Notes: generated by a model not told the origin, from the sequence alone. A DNA stretch of 64,000 nt from Glaciecola sp965660625 (GCA_965660625.1 CBFIAR010000003.1:1-64000); one strand, 5' to 3'. Counted from the stretch's first letter, positions 44,088 through 54,005 are shown. A program made the numbers and translations.

Positions 44088-45716
44088 TTATACGTTACGT
44101 GCGGTATTGATCACGTTAATGTTATTGAATCGAGTGGTTGGACAACCATGCGATACCGCGCTTACTTGAGAAGGTTGGCCTTTGCCGTCAAAGAACGAAC
44201 CACCGACTCTGTAGTCAGATTTTCCCGCCATTTGGGTACAGCTATTCCAAAACTCTTGCGTATTTGATTGGTAAGCAACATCTTCAATTTGGTCTACAAT
44301 TTTGCCGTCTTTAATTTCATAAAACAGCTGTCCACCAAATTGGAAGTTATAACGCTGTTGGTCAATTGAGAACGACCCACGCCCCGCAATATAGATACCT
44401 TTTTCCACGTCTTTGATAACGTCTTCGGCTGAAATATCTTTCGGATTAGGCTTCAGTGATACGTTTGACATGCGTTGAAATTGAACATCGCGCCAGCTTT
44501 GAGAGTAACTGCAGCCATGCGACTCGTTTTGGTCAATCATATGAACTTGGTCGCGCGTGGCTTGATAGTTAACCAAAATACCGTCTTTTATCAAGTCCCA
44601 CTCTTTAGTTTTAACGCCTTCGTCATCATAAGCGACGTTTCCAAGCGAGTATGGCTGAGTTTTGTCAGCAAACAGATTCACGATATCAGAACCATATTGG
44701 AATTTTCCACTCTTCCATTTGTCCAGCGTAGCAAAACTGGTGCCTGCAAAATTAGCTTCGTAGCCCAGAACTCTATCTAGCTCTAATGGATGTCCTACCG
44801 ACTCGTGAATAGTCAACATTAAATGTGCTGGATCTAATACTATGTCGTATTTACCGGGCTCAACTGACTTGGCTTTGAGCTTCGCTTTTAGTTGTTTGCC
44901 AGCAGCAGCGGCATCTTCTAGCATGTCGTAAGAATTGTTATAGCCTACGTTCGCGCCAGTAATTTTAATTTTGTCTTTTTCGAGGCCGTCTAAATATTCG
45001 TAGCCCATACCTACCGGATTGCCCAAGCTAGAGCGTTGTTTAAAGCCCTCTGGGCCAACCGCCGTAGCTGTAAATGGTGCCCATAAACGGTGAATGTCTT
45101 GGTCGATATAAGAGCCATCGGTAGAAGCAAAGTATTTTTGCTCGTTGACTAGAAACAATGTCGAACTAATAAAATTAGCGCCATTTGCCATGGCTGCATC
45201 ATTTACTGATAACAGCAAATCGACTTTGTCTTTGATTGGCACTTCAAAAGCATTTTTAGTAATTGGAGTCTGCCACTTTACCTCGCCAACGCCTTTTACA
45301 GGGGCTAATTTAACCGGAGAAGTTTGAAACTTGGAGTTAGCTTTTGCTACTGCCACCGCACGCTGAGCCGTTTGCGCAATGCTATCAGGAGTCATATTAG
45401 AAGTAGACGCAAATCCCCATGTGCCGTTGGCAATAACGCGAATACCAATACCTGCAGACTCTGTGTTTACAATGTTATCAACTCGAGTTTCGCTTGTTCT
45501 CACAAACTGGTTTAAGTAGCGACCAATACGCGCATCAGCATAGGTCGCGCCAGCTGCTTTAGCAGCATTGAGAGCAATGTCGGCTAGCTTTTTCTTGTAA
45601 GCCACATCCATCGGTTTATCGAGTAGTTGATCAAGTGATACTGCCATGCCGCTTACAGGCATTAATAATGCCCCCATGCCAGCGCCGCCCAACTTGATAA
45701 AGTCGCGTCTTTCCAT
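44088..45716 (-). CDS. TldD-like zinc metalloprotease with Tat signal
   Basis: A 542-residue TldD-family protease. The catalytic metal motif H-E-S-V-G-H is at 304-309, followed by P-L-E-L-D-R as in TldD. Unlike cytosolic TldD of E. coli (about 480 residues), it starts with a twin-arginine signal, R-R-D-F-I-K-L-G-G plus a hydrophobic stretch ending V-S-G-M-A. AGGGA stands before the ATG. It is the first gene of the operon that runs to 34067. Its substrates are unknown. The canonical TldD-TldE pair matures microcin B17 and degrades CcdA, but this exported form must do something else. Confidence 0.9.
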   Translation of the reverse strand: MERRDFIKLGGAGMGALLMPVSGMAVSLDQLLDKPMDVAYKKKLADIALNAAKAAGATYADARIGRYLNQFVRTSETRVDNIVNTESAGIGIRVIANGTWGFASTSNMTPDSIAQTAQRAVAVAKANSKFQTSPVKLAPVKGVGEVKWQTPITKNAFEVPIKDKVDLLLSVNDAAMANGANFISSTLFLVNEQKYFASTDGSYIDQDIHRLWAPFTATAVGPEGFKQRSSLGNPVGMGYEYLDGLEKDKIKITGANVGYNNSYDMLEDAAAAGKQLKAKLKAKSVEPGKYDIVLDPAHLMLTIHESVGHPLELDRVLGYEANFAGTSFATLDKWKSGKFQYGSDIVNLFADKTQPYSLGNVAYDDEGVKTKEWDLIKDGILVNYQATRDQVHMIDQNESHGCSYSQSWRDVQFQRMSNVSLKPNPKDISAEDVIKDVEKGIYIAGRGSFSIDQQRYNFQFGGQLFYEIKDGKIVDQIEDVAYQSNTQEFWNSCTQMAGKSDYRVGGSFFDGKGQPSQVSAVSHGCPTTRFNNINVINTARNV

Positions 45717-46178
45717 TGGTTATCCCTTCTGCATTTATTGTCGTTTTAGATATGGTTTATTGTTCTAATTTTAATGTCACCCCAATATCAGGATTACAGT
45801 GAAAATAAACCATAATCCTGCGCTGCGCAACACAGATTGATTTTATTGAGGTTTGAGTGTTTGAATAGACTAAAGTTTATTAATTTAATTTACTTATTTG
45901 CCAGAATCAACTTTAAGGCAAATTTAGGCTTCTCTTTTGGGTTTACATTACGCGATTACGCGATGATTGAACCGCAGGCCATGAACAAGAAGTTTTAGTG
46001 GATTCTTATATTTCTCAACCCAATGTCCGTGAATAAGTGTGTTGTGCGTTTGATTACAAATGCTATGCTCTTGCGCAATTTGAGTAGCGCCTAATTAGAC
46101 TGCTCAGCGAAACAATAGGTATTCAGCCATTGCCCCTAAAGTGTGAAGGTGTTGATATTAATCGAGGAACAACTATTT
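45717..46178. promoter_or_regulatory. Divergent promoter region between the TldD operon and rhlE
   Basis: About 460 bases. An 8-bp inverted repeat with a 16-base spacer (CAGGATTA 45789-45796, TAATCCTG 45813-45820) lies about 70 bases before the TldD-like gene and may be an operator. A tandem ATTACGCG pair is at 45947-45962. The remaining stretch may include a long leader of rhlE, as cold-induced helicase genes often have. No gene is seen. Confidence 0.45.
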
Positions 46179-47423
46179 ATGTCATTTAGCTCTTTAGGCT
46201 TATGTGATGAGCTTTTGAAAACGGTACAAGAGCAGGGTTATGAATTGCCATCACCGATACAAACCAAAGCTATTCCATTGGTGTTGATTCATCGTGATGT
46301 TATGGCGGTGGCACAAACTGGTACTGGTAAAACGGCGGCTTTCACCTTGCCTATTATTCAGCTTTTGGCTGGTGATAAAAATTCCCAAGCTCAATCTCCT
46401 CGAGCGCTGATAATTGCGCCTACCAGAGAGCTTGCCGCTCAGGTTGCTGAGAACATACAAAACTATAGTCGACATATGAATATTCGGTCAGTTGCTGTGT
46501 TTGGTGGGGTCAGGATTGAGCCTCAAATATCCCAGTTGCAGCGCGGTGTAGATTTGCTTGTTGCCACTCCTGGTCGTTTGATTGATCTTTATAATCAAGG
46601 GGCGTTGAATTTTGAACAACTTGAAATATTGGTTTTGGATGAGGCCGATCGTATGTTGGACTTGGGGTTTATCGACGATATTCGTCGCATCCAAACACTA
46701 TTACCCATTAAGCGTCAAACTTTGATGTTTTCAGCGACTTTTTCTAAGCAAATAAAGACCCTTGCTAAAGACATGCTAACTAATCCAGTTTCCATTGAAG
46801 TGGCTATCGAAAAAGGCGCTATCGATAAGATTAAGCAGCAATTACACCCAGTAGACAAAGAACGTAAAAGTGAGTTGCTCATTCATTTGCTTAAAAAGCA
46901 TAATTGGAAGCAAGTTCTGGTGTTCATTCGCACTAAGCTCGATGCGGATCGTTTGGCTGCGCAGTTAGAAAACTCAGGTATTGGCGCTGCATCAATTCAT
47001 GCAAACAGAACTCAGCATGCAAGAACTCAAGCCTTGGATGGCTTCAAAAATAGCAATATTCAAGTGCTCGTGGCCACCGATATCGCTTCTCGTGGCATTA
47101 ATGTTCATCAACTGCCGTGCGTTATTAACTTTAACCTTCCCTACATACCCGAAGATTATACACATCGCATTGGTCGCACCGGACGGGCTGGCAATCCGGG
47201 TTTAGCGATTTCATTTTTCAGTGAGGATGAATCAAAACAGCTTCAGGCAATTGAACGTGCAACCGGTCGTCAGTTGAAGCGTGAAGTAATCTCCGGTTTT
47301 GCGCCCATTGAGAAGTTAGCAGCAGAGTTAGTGGGTGATGATGAGTACGGTAATTTTGAGGCAGATACGAATTCCCGCCGACGAGGTAAATCCAAGGAGC
47401 GCAAAAGCCGTGGCCGCAAATAA
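46179..47423 (+). CDS. rhlE: DEAD-box RNA helicase, RhlE type
   Basis: A 414-residue helicase. GAGGAAC at 46164-46170 sets the start at ATG 46179 rather than the upstream in-frame GTG; M-S-F-S-S-L-G-L is also the usual RhlE N-terminus. All motifs are present: Q motif P-S-P-I-Q, A-Q-T-G-T-G-K-T, P-T-R-E-L-A, D-E-A-D-R-M-L-D, S-A-T and H-R-I-G-R-T-G-R-A. A short basic tail (S-R-R-R-G-K-S-K-E-R-K) would bind RNA. RhlE acts in ribosome assembly and RNA decay, often with a stronger role in the cold. Confidence 0.93.
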   Translation: MSFSSLGLCDELLKTVQEQGYELPSPIQTKAIPLVLIHRDVMAVAQTGTGKTAAFTLPIIQLLAGDKNSQAQSPRALIIAPTRELAAQVAENIQNYSRHMNIRSVAVFGGVRIEPQISQLQRGVDLLVATPGRLIDLYNQGALNFEQLEILVLDEADRMLDLGFIDDIRRIQTLLPIKRQTLMFSATFSKQIKTLAKDMLTNPVSIEVAIEKGAIDKIKQQLHPVDKERKSELLIHLLKKHNWKQVLVFIRTKLDADRLAAQLENSGIGAASIHANRTQHARTQALDGFKNSNIQVLVATDIASRGINVHQLPCVINFNLPYIPEDYTHRIGRTGRAGNPGLAISFFSEDESKQLQAIERATGRQLKREVISGFAPIEKLAAELVGDDEYGNFEADTNSRRRGKSKERKSRGRK

Positions 47424-47601
47424 CTGAGTAGAAAAAGAGAGTGTTTTGCTCTGCGGCACCAAACTTTAGTTGTTGGGCCCGATGCAGTCTCGGCGTCTTT
47501 AGTGCCTAAGTAGATAAAGTTTTCTGGCATACTTCCTTTATACGAGGATAGAAACGAATTACTATCACTCGCAGAACAGTCTAAATTACAGGTTCGTTAT
47601 T

Positions 47602-48798
47602 TTGGGTAAAAAAATTGTTATTGCGGGGGCAGGTATTGGCGGTTTGTGTGCGGCTTTAGCGCTGGCTAAACGTGAATTTGAAGTGATAGTTTATGAACAA
47701 AGCCCATACATTGGCGAAGTAGGCGCCGGACTGCAGCTTAGCCCAAATGCGATGCACGTATTAGAAGCGCTGGGCATAGCAGACGAAGTGAATGCCAATG
47801 CATTTGCACCAAGTTCGGCTGTTATGCGTCACTATCAAACAGGTAAAGCTTACTTTACTGTGCCTTTAGGAAATGCAGCCACACAAAAATACGGCGCTCA
47901 CTATCAACATATTCACCGCGCTGACTTGCATGCTACTCTTTATAGTGCCTGTAGAAAACTGAACGTAAGTATTCACTTAGGTAAAGGCGTCCAAAGTTAC
48001 CAGCAGACACCGCAAAATCTTAGCATACAGTTGAGTGACCATGAGTCCGTAGAAGCTGATTTGCTAATAGGGGCCGACGGCATCAAATCAAAAGTGCAAG
48101 CCTGTATGTTGGGTGAAGCACCCGCTGAATTTACTGGGCAAGTCGCCTGGCGTGGGGTAGTCGAAGCTAACAAACTTCCTAAAGGTTTGGTTAAACCCAA
48201 TGCAAATCTATGGGTAGGACCTGGCAAGCATTTTGTGAGTTATTATTTGCGCGACGGCTATTTAGTTAACTTTGTTGCTGTGCAAGAGCGCATCGATTGG
48301 CAAAATGAATCATGGAACGAGTCTGGTGATATCAATGAGCTGCGCAATACCTTTGCTGGTTGGCATCCAGAAGTAACTGAATTATTGAGCGCGGCAGAGC
48401 ATTGTTTTTTATGGGCCTTGTTCGACAGGAAGCCGCTCAAACAGTGGTCGGATCGAAACGTGACGCTTTTGGGTGATGCATGTCATCCCATGTTGCCATT
48501 TTTAGCACAAGGCGCGGCGATGGCCATTGAAGACAGCTATGCTTTGGCGCATTGTCTCGCTAGTGATGTTGATACGCAAACTGCGCTGCAAACGTACCAA
48601 AACATTCGCCTACCACGCTCACGCAATATTCAACTCAATGCGCGTAAAAATGCGGCTTTGTATCATATGAGCACGCCTATTGAGCAAGCCAAATTAGCTG
48701 TTCTTTCGGGTTTATCCAACGTTGGTTTAAGCGACACAGTTGCGGCGAGCAAGCTTGATTACATTTACGGATATAATATTGTCGGGCAGTTAAACTGA
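47602..48798 (+). CDS. FAD-dependent monooxygenase (salicylate hydroxylase-like)
   Basis: A 398-residue flavoprotein of the class A aromatic hydroxylase group. The N-terminal Rossmann motif is I-A-G-A-G-I-G-G-L, the middle D-G motif G-A-D-G-I-K-S-K-V, and the second FAD motif G-D-A-C-H-P-M-L-P-F-L-A-Q-G-A. Relatives use NADH to hydroxylate salicylate, 3-hydroxybenzoate or similar acids. The substrate here is unknown, and no ring-cleavage genes are nearby. The start is TTG at 47602, directly at the Rossmann strand, with a weak AGG before it. Confidence 0.87.
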   Translation: MGKKIVIAGAGIGGLCAALALAKREFEVIVYEQSPYIGEVGAGLQLSPNAMHVLEALGIADEVNANAFAPSSAVMRHYQTGKAYFTVPLGNAATQKYGAHYQHIHRADLHATLYSACRKLNVSIHLGKGVQSYQQTPQNLSIQLSDHESVEADLLIGADGIKSKVQACMLGEAPAEFTGQVAWRGVVEANKLPKGLVKPNANLWVGPGKHFVSYYLRDGYLVNFVAVQERIDWQNESWNESGDINELRNTFAGWHPEVTELLSAAEHCFLWALFDRKPLKQWSDRNVTLLGDACHPMLPFLAQGAAMAIEDSYALAHCLASDVDTQTALQTYQNIRLPRSRNIQLNARKNAALYHMSTPIEQAKLAVLSGLSNVGLSDTVAASKLDYIYGYNIVGQLN

Positions 48799-48976
48799 AT
48801 AATTAGAGTGTGAATTATGCAAGTGCTTAGGGTAGAGTAATGATTACTAAGCAATTACCGTGAATTGTTTACTGCAAAACCACTCAACTTCATCATAAAT
48901 ACAGTAAGCAGAGTGAACCGCTACACAGTAGGTAGCCGTATGACATTATACTAAAAAAAGAGAAACCTCTTCGACT

Positions 48977-51139
48977 ATGACATTATCCGCAAAAGACGCT
49001 CAGCAACTAGAAAAACGAACAACAAGGTTTAGTGGTTCAGCAGCGTTGCTAAGAACACCCAACCTGAGTAGTGGTGCTGAGGAAGATAAGCGCAAAGAAA
49101 TCAGCCTTTACTTCACCAATACATTCGATACCTACACACAATTATTTGATTGCTTGGTTGATGACAACGGTTTTTATCAAAAAGCCATTCCATTGCGTCA
49201 TCCTCTTATCTTCTATCTTGGGCACACTGCTACTTTTTTCGTCAATAAACTCGTGCTTGCGAAATTGTTGCCTAAGCGGATTGACCCGCACATGGAGTCA
49301 GTTTTTGCGGTAGGGGTCGATGAGATGAGCTGGGACGATTTATCGGAAGAAAGTTATGATTGGCCAAGTGTTTCTGAGGTAAAAGAATACCGAGCTAAAG
49401 TACGCGCTAGGGTCTTACAGTTGATTGATAGCTTAGCGCTCTCACTCCCTATTAATTGGGAAAACACGTGGTGGCCCATCATCATGGGTATCGAGCATGA
49501 GCGTATTCATCTTGAAACTTCATCAGTGCTCATTCGCCAGCATGATCTTGCTAAAGTTCAGCGCTTGCCTCAGTGGTCTGCCTGCGTCGACAGTGGTGAG
49601 GCACCTAAAAATAAATTAATCACAGTGTCAGCAGGTTCGGTTAGCATTGGAAAATCGACTGACGATGCTTTTTATGGGTGGGACAATGAGTACGGTCAGC
49701 ACAACGCAGATGTTGCTGAATTCAAAGCTAGCAAGTATTTAGTCAGCAACCAAGAGTACCTCGAGTTTGTTGAGGCCGGTGGTTATGAAAGAGACCGATT
49801 CTGGAGCGAAGAGGGGCTTTCATGGCGACAGTATGCCAAAGCGGAACACCCTTGTTTTTGGCTTCGCCAGGACAGCTGGCGTATGCGTCTTATGACGGAA
49901 GAAATTGATATGCCTTGGGACTGGCCAGCTGAGGTAAATTATCATGAAGCCAAGGCTTTCTGTGAGTGGAAGGGCGAGCAAACCGGGCAAGTAATCCGCA
50001 TGCCTACTGAAGACGAATGGCATTTGCTGTGCAAGCAAGCTGGCGTTCAAGAACTCGGTAACAATGTTGCTAACGCCAACCTAAATCTTGATCATTACGC
50101 ATCTTGCTGTCCCGTGACACGATATCAACACGGTGAATGGTTTGATGTAGTGGGCAACGTTTGGCAGTGGACAGAAACGCCAATATACCCTCTCGATAAC
50201 TTTAACGTGCATCCACTGTATGACGATTTCACCACGCCTACTTTTGATGGCAAACACAATCTTATAAAAGGTGGTTCGTGGATTTCAAGCGGAAATGAAG
50301 CTCGGCTTTCAGCGCGATATGCGTTCAGACGCCATTTTTCCCAGCATGCAGGTTTTCGCTACATTGCATCCGATGCAGAAGCATCAGAAGTTAAGGTTTA
50401 TTACGAAAGCGACAAGTTGCTTTCAGAGTATGCTGAGTTTCACTTTGGTGATTCATGGTATGGCGTAGAAAACTTTCCGAAAGCATTAGCTGATATTGCC
50501 CTTAAGGCAATGAAAGGTAAAGCAAGCGGCAGAGCGCTGGACTTAGGGTGTGCTTGTGGTCGCGCAAGTTTTGAGTTGGCCCGTCACTTCGACGCAGTAG
50601 ATGGTATTGATTTTTCCGCCAACTTTATTCGTTTGGGCGCAAAAATGGCTCAACAGGGCGCTGTGCGTTATGCCCGTGTTGAGGAAGGCGATTTAGTTAG
50701 CTATCACACTCGTACATTGGAAAATTTGGGCTTAGCAACAAATGCTGAGCGTGTTTCATTCTATCAAGGAGACGCCTGCAATCTTAAGCCTCAATTTACG
50801 GGTTACGATTTAGTGCTAGCGGCTAATTTGATTGACCGATTGTATCAGCCTAGTCGCTTTTTAGAGGACATGGCCCAGAGAGTCAATGACGATGGTTTAC
50901 TGATTATTGCATCGCCCTATACATGGCTAGAGGAACATACTCCTAAGGAAGAGTGGATAGGCGGCTTCAAAAAAGATGGGGAAAGCTACACCACCTTAGA
51001 TGGCCTAAAAGACCACCTTTCAAAGCACTTCAAGTTACTTGGTGAGCCTCAGAAAGTGCCCTTCGTGATCCGCGAAACTCAACACAAATTTCAGCACACT
51101 TTATCGGAACTCACGATTTGGGAGCGGTTGCCTCGTTAA
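48977..51139 (+). CDS. ovoA: OvoA: 5-histidylcysteine sulfoxide synthase / methyltransferase
   Basis: A 720-residue bifunctional ovothiol A biosynthesis enzyme. The first part has a DinB-like iron-binding region with His83 (Y-L-G-H-T-A) and His174/His178 in E-H-E-R-I-H-L-E. A formylglycine-generating-enzyme-like (FGE-sulfatase) domain follows at about 210-475. It couples cysteine to histidine C5 with oxygen, giving the sulfoxide. The C-terminal SAM methyltransferase (L-D-L-G-C-A-C-G-R-A near 520) methylates the ring nitrogen. A separate PLP lyase (OvoB) is needed in between and is not in this window. Its last 29 bases overlap the convergent ADP-ribosylglycohydrolase gene. Confidence 0.94.
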   Translation: MTLSAKDAQQLEKRTTRFSGSAALLRTPNLSSGAEEDKRKEISLYFTNTFDTYTQLFDCLVDDNGFYQKAIPLRHPLIFYLGHTATFFVNKLVLAKLLPKRIDPHMESVFAVGVDEMSWDDLSEESYDWPSVSEVKEYRAKVRARVLQLIDSLALSLPINWENTWWPIIMGIEHERIHLETSSVLIRQHDLAKVQRLPQWSACVDSGEAPKNKLITVSAGSVSIGKSTDDAFYGWDNEYGQHNADVAEFKASKYLVSNQEYLEFVEAGGYERDRFWSEEGLSWRQYAKAEHPCFWLRQDSWRMRLMTEEIDMPWDWPAEVNYHEAKAFCEWKGEQTGQVIRMPTEDEWHLLCKQAGVQELGNNVANANLNLDHYASCCPVTRYQHGEWFDVVGNVWQWTETPIYPLDNFNVHPLYDDFTTPTFDGKHNLIKGGSWISSGNEARLSARYAFRRHFSQHAGFRYIASDAEASEVKVYYESDKLLSEYAEFHFGDSWYGVENFPKALADIALKAMKGKASGRALDLGCACGRASFELARHFDAVDGIDFSANFIRLGAKMAQQGAVRYARVEEGDLVSYHTRTLENLGLATNAERVSFYQGDACNLKPQFTGYDLVLAANLIDRLYQPSRFLEDMAQRVNDDGLLIIASPYTWLEEHTPKEEWIGGFKKDGESYTTLDGLKDHLSKHFKLLGEPQKVPFVIRETQHKFQHTLSELTIWERLPR

Positions 51140-52289
51140 CTGATGACGCTGAGACTGATGCCGCGAGCGCTGCATCAATCTCTTGAGCGATAACTTCGTG
51201 GTCAGCTAGTTGGTTAAACCAATTGGCTGCCACAGTATCTCTTTGTAATCCCAAAATCGTTCCCAGCACTATGCCCCGATGCACGTTATCGCCACCCAGA
51301 TTTGTGTTTACCCGAAGTGCTTGCCATGGGTCATCTTGATATTTGTAGGCCAAATACAGCACTATGGGCCAAGAATCAGAAATGTAGCATGCGCGCGAAA
51401 ATAAATGACCAACTACATGATGGTCTGGCAGGTTACGTTTGACCAAGCCTGCTAAATCGAAACTGGGTAAACTTTTACTCGCTTTCACTAGCAGTGCTTT
51501 AACACCATCACCACCTTCACCCTCGTCCATGAGACCACATAGCAGGGTTACGTAACGGTCACATACTTGCATTAAGAATTCGTCTGGGTGTGTAAGTGCA
51601 AGATGGGCTCGGCATGCAATCTGTATATCTGATTCATTGGTACCCTTGAGGCGATCCGAAAAAACCAGTGGACCAATTGTCACCAAACCACCGATTGATG
51701 CTGTGTCGTGTGTTTTCATCGCACACTTTTCTGGCTTGCGGCCTTGCGCAAAGTTCGCAAAGAATCCTCGATGGTACGACTCAGCATAGGTATCAGGATG
51801 AGCTGGCGGCTGCACGGTCATGAAATCAATATACGCAGAAACAAAGTCAGTGCGGTCGTAATTTCCAGAAGAATGAGCGAGGGATCGCATGAGGACTCGG
51901 GCGCAATGTGCGTTAAGTGTGTTTTCTCCGGCCTTCATGCCTTGATGATAATGCACATTAGGCGTGTCCCAAAACTGCGCTTTATCTTTGAGAATAATGT
52001 CACCTACAACTTGAGGAACTGGCTTATTCCACACTGCACCGTTCGTTGCAGAAGCAGATGGTGATTTATCAGCAGATTGTCTGCCTCCCTTGTTCTTTGA
52101 ATGCAAAGACATAATTGAGGATGGATGAAACTCCGGCGCCGCTTCGAAGCGCTGAATACCGCCAGCAAAGGCGCGCTCTATCTCTAGTGGTTGGTAGTAC
52201 CAGTGCACAGGCATAGCAAGGGAATCGGCAATGAATGCGGTTCTGAGCGCGGAGTCAACGCGACGTAATTGAGTAGAATTGTTGTTCAC
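51111..52289 (-). CDS. ADP-ribosylglycohydrolase family protein, divergent
   Basis: A 392-residue protein of the DraG/ARH fold. The N-terminal helix (A-F-I-A-D-S-L-A-M-P-V-H-W) and the C-terminal N-L-G-G-D-N-V-H-R-G-I-V-L-G align with the usual G-D-x-L-G-x-P and G-G-D-x-D-T-x-x-x-x-x-G-x-x-x-G. The second Asp and the Thr of the latter are replaced (N-V-H-R), so the metal site differs from DraG. It may have another substrate or be inactive. It overlaps ovoA tail to tail by 29 bases. Confidence 0.8.
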   Translation of the reverse strand: MNNNSTQLRRVDSALRTAFIADSLAMPVHWYYQPLEIERAFAGGIQRFEAAPEFHPSSIMSLHSKNKGGRQSADKSPSASATNGAVWNKPVPQVVGDIILKDKAQFWDTPNVHYHQGMKAGENTLNAHCARVLMRSLAHSSGNYDRTDFVSAYIDFMTVQPPAHPDTYAESYHRGFFANFAQGRKPEKCAMKTHDTASIGGLVTIGPLVFSDRLKGTNESDIQIACRAHLALTHPDEFLMQVCDRYVTLLCGLMDEGEGGDGVKALLVKASKSLPSFDLAGLVKRNLPDHHVVGHLFSRACYISDSWPIVLYLAYKYQDDPWQALRVNTNLGGDNVHRGIVLGTILGLQRDTVAANWFNQLADHEVIAQEIDAALAASVSASSVNEATAPKS

Positions 52290-52477
52290 AATGCTGCCTT
52301 AGTAGATCATTAGTGGTAATTTAAAGCGCGAGTCAAACGCCTAGGTATATAGTTTATTCAACAAGGAGTATGTTTTAGATCATTTAATAAAAATAAGAGT
52401 TTGCGCGATGAATATTCGTCTAACAATAAGCATTGATATGCTACTCTTTCTTTTCATTTTTCATACACTGTGTCCTG

Positions 52478-53890
52478 ATGTCCGATATAACACCAAGCTT
52501 ACCGCGTACCCCCAAATTTTTGCAATCTTTGGTCTGTTTTAGTGTAGTTGTCTCCACCATTGCTGGAGGACTTTTTGGCCTTGGCATCAGCCTGCATTCG
52601 CTAATGTTTCTCTGTCTTTTGTGGGTGGGACTTAACGCGTTTAGTCTCGGCTACGGATACTTACAAATACGAGAGCTAATGACTAGCTCACTCGCTAGAG
52701 CCATGCCTGCCATTTATATTTTTATACTTATCGGGATGGTGATATCAAGCTTCATGCACAGCGGTACTATTGCTACTCTCATGTACTACGGTCTCAGTTG
52801 GCTTAACCCAAGTTCATTTTTAGCAGTGGGAATGCTGCTTTGCGCCTTAATGTCGGTTGCAACTGGCACCTCTTGGGGGACAGTAGGAACCCTAGGTGTT
52901 GTTGTGATCGGTATAGGCAGTGCCATGAATATTCCGCTGCCTCTAGTGGCTGGTATGATTGTGTGCGGCGCCACCTTTGGTGACAAAATGTCGCCTATTT
53001 CAGATACGACAAACCTCGCTGCAATGAGCGCTGGTACTGATCTCTATCGACATATTTACTCCATGCTCTTTACCACCATACCCACTTTTATTCTCACCTT
53101 TGTGATATTTTTAATCATCGGGTTTAGCTATGGAGATCAGAGTCTAAATCTTGATGAAGTGAATGCAATTCAGAGCGCGCTTGCTAACAATTACAGCCTT
53201 ACTCCGCTAATTACGCTAATGCCTCTGATTATGCTCGCAATACTCAGTATCCGAAAAGTGCCCGCAGAGGTAACTATGTCATGCAGTATTGTGCTTGCTG
53301 TGCTAATTGCGATTTTTTACCAAGGTACGAGCCCTATTTCTGTATTAAATGCGCTGTGGGAAAATACACCTGAGTCCACCGGTATTCAAAATTTAGATGC
53401 TTTATTGGGGCGCGGCGGCATTAGCAGCATGAGTTGGACTTTACTGCTTGCTCTAATGGCGATTGCATTGGGTGGGATTTTACATGGCGCTGGTTTTTTG
53501 AGTGCTCTACTAGCGGGGATTATTGCAAGGGTGAGGCGAACAGCGACTCTGGTTGCGACCACTATTTTATCTGGCTTTTTGGGCAACATTGCAATGGGAG
53601 AAGCTTATATCTCGATTATTCTTACTTGCCAACTTTTTAAGCCTAAATATGAACAGCAAAAATTGGATAGCGCGATCCTCTCGCGCTCAGTAGAGGAGGG
53701 CTCTACTATGACAACCGGTCTTATTCCGTGGACAACGGCGGGCGCGTTTTACACCGCCACTTTAGGTGTGGATGTACTTTCTTATGCTCCCTATGCTTTT
53801 TTCAACTACCTAAATGCGCTTATGGCAGTGGCAATGGCTGTATTTGGGATCGGCCTTCTGAAACCAAAAATTAATCCTGTTGTAAAATAA
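52478..53890 (+). CDS. NhaC-family Na+/H+ antiporter
   Basis: A membrane protein of about 470 residues with some eleven or twelve hydrophobic helices. Typical NhaC blocks are T-G-T-S-W-G-T-V-G-T-L-G and F-G-D-K-M-S-P-I-S-D-T-T-N-L-A. The C-terminal half repeats the fold (G-N-I-A-M-G-E-A-Y-I-S-I and I-P-W-T-T-A-G). I set the start at ATG 52478 (M-S-D-I-T-P-S-L); the frame is open upstream from a TTG at 52433, with no clear ribosome site for either. It would export Na+ in a salty habitat, though some family members carry organic ions such as malate/lactate. Confidence 0.87.
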   Translation: MSDITPSLPRTPKFLQSLVCFSVVVSTIAGGLFGLGISLHSLMFLCLLWVGLNAFSLGYGYLQIRELMTSSLARAMPAIYIFILIGMVISSFMHSGTIATLMYYGLSWLNPSSFLAVGMLLCALMSVATGTSWGTVGTLGVVVIGIGSAMNIPLPLVAGMIVCGATFGDKMSPISDTTNLAAMSAGTDLYRHIYSMLFTTIPTFILTFVIFLIIGFSYGDQSLNLDEVNAIQSALANNYSLTPLITLMPLIMLAILSIRKVPAEVTMSCSIVLAVLIAIFYQGTSPISVLNALWENTPESTGIQNLDALLGRGGISSMSWTLLLALMAIALGGILHGAGFLSALLAGIIARVRRTATLVATTILSGFLGNIAMGEAYISIILTCQLFKPKYEQQKLDSAILSRSVEEGSTMTTGLIPWTTAGAFYTATLGVDVLSYAPYAFFNYLNALMAVAMAVFGIGLLKPKINPVVK

Positions 53891-54005
53891 GCGAACTATC
53901 AGCAAACTAAACTTTGACGGCGGTAAGACAGTACTGACATATTGAATATAAGATATCTACGTTGCTCAGTTTGATGAGAAGACGACGTTTTAAGGGAAGC
54001 AGTCA

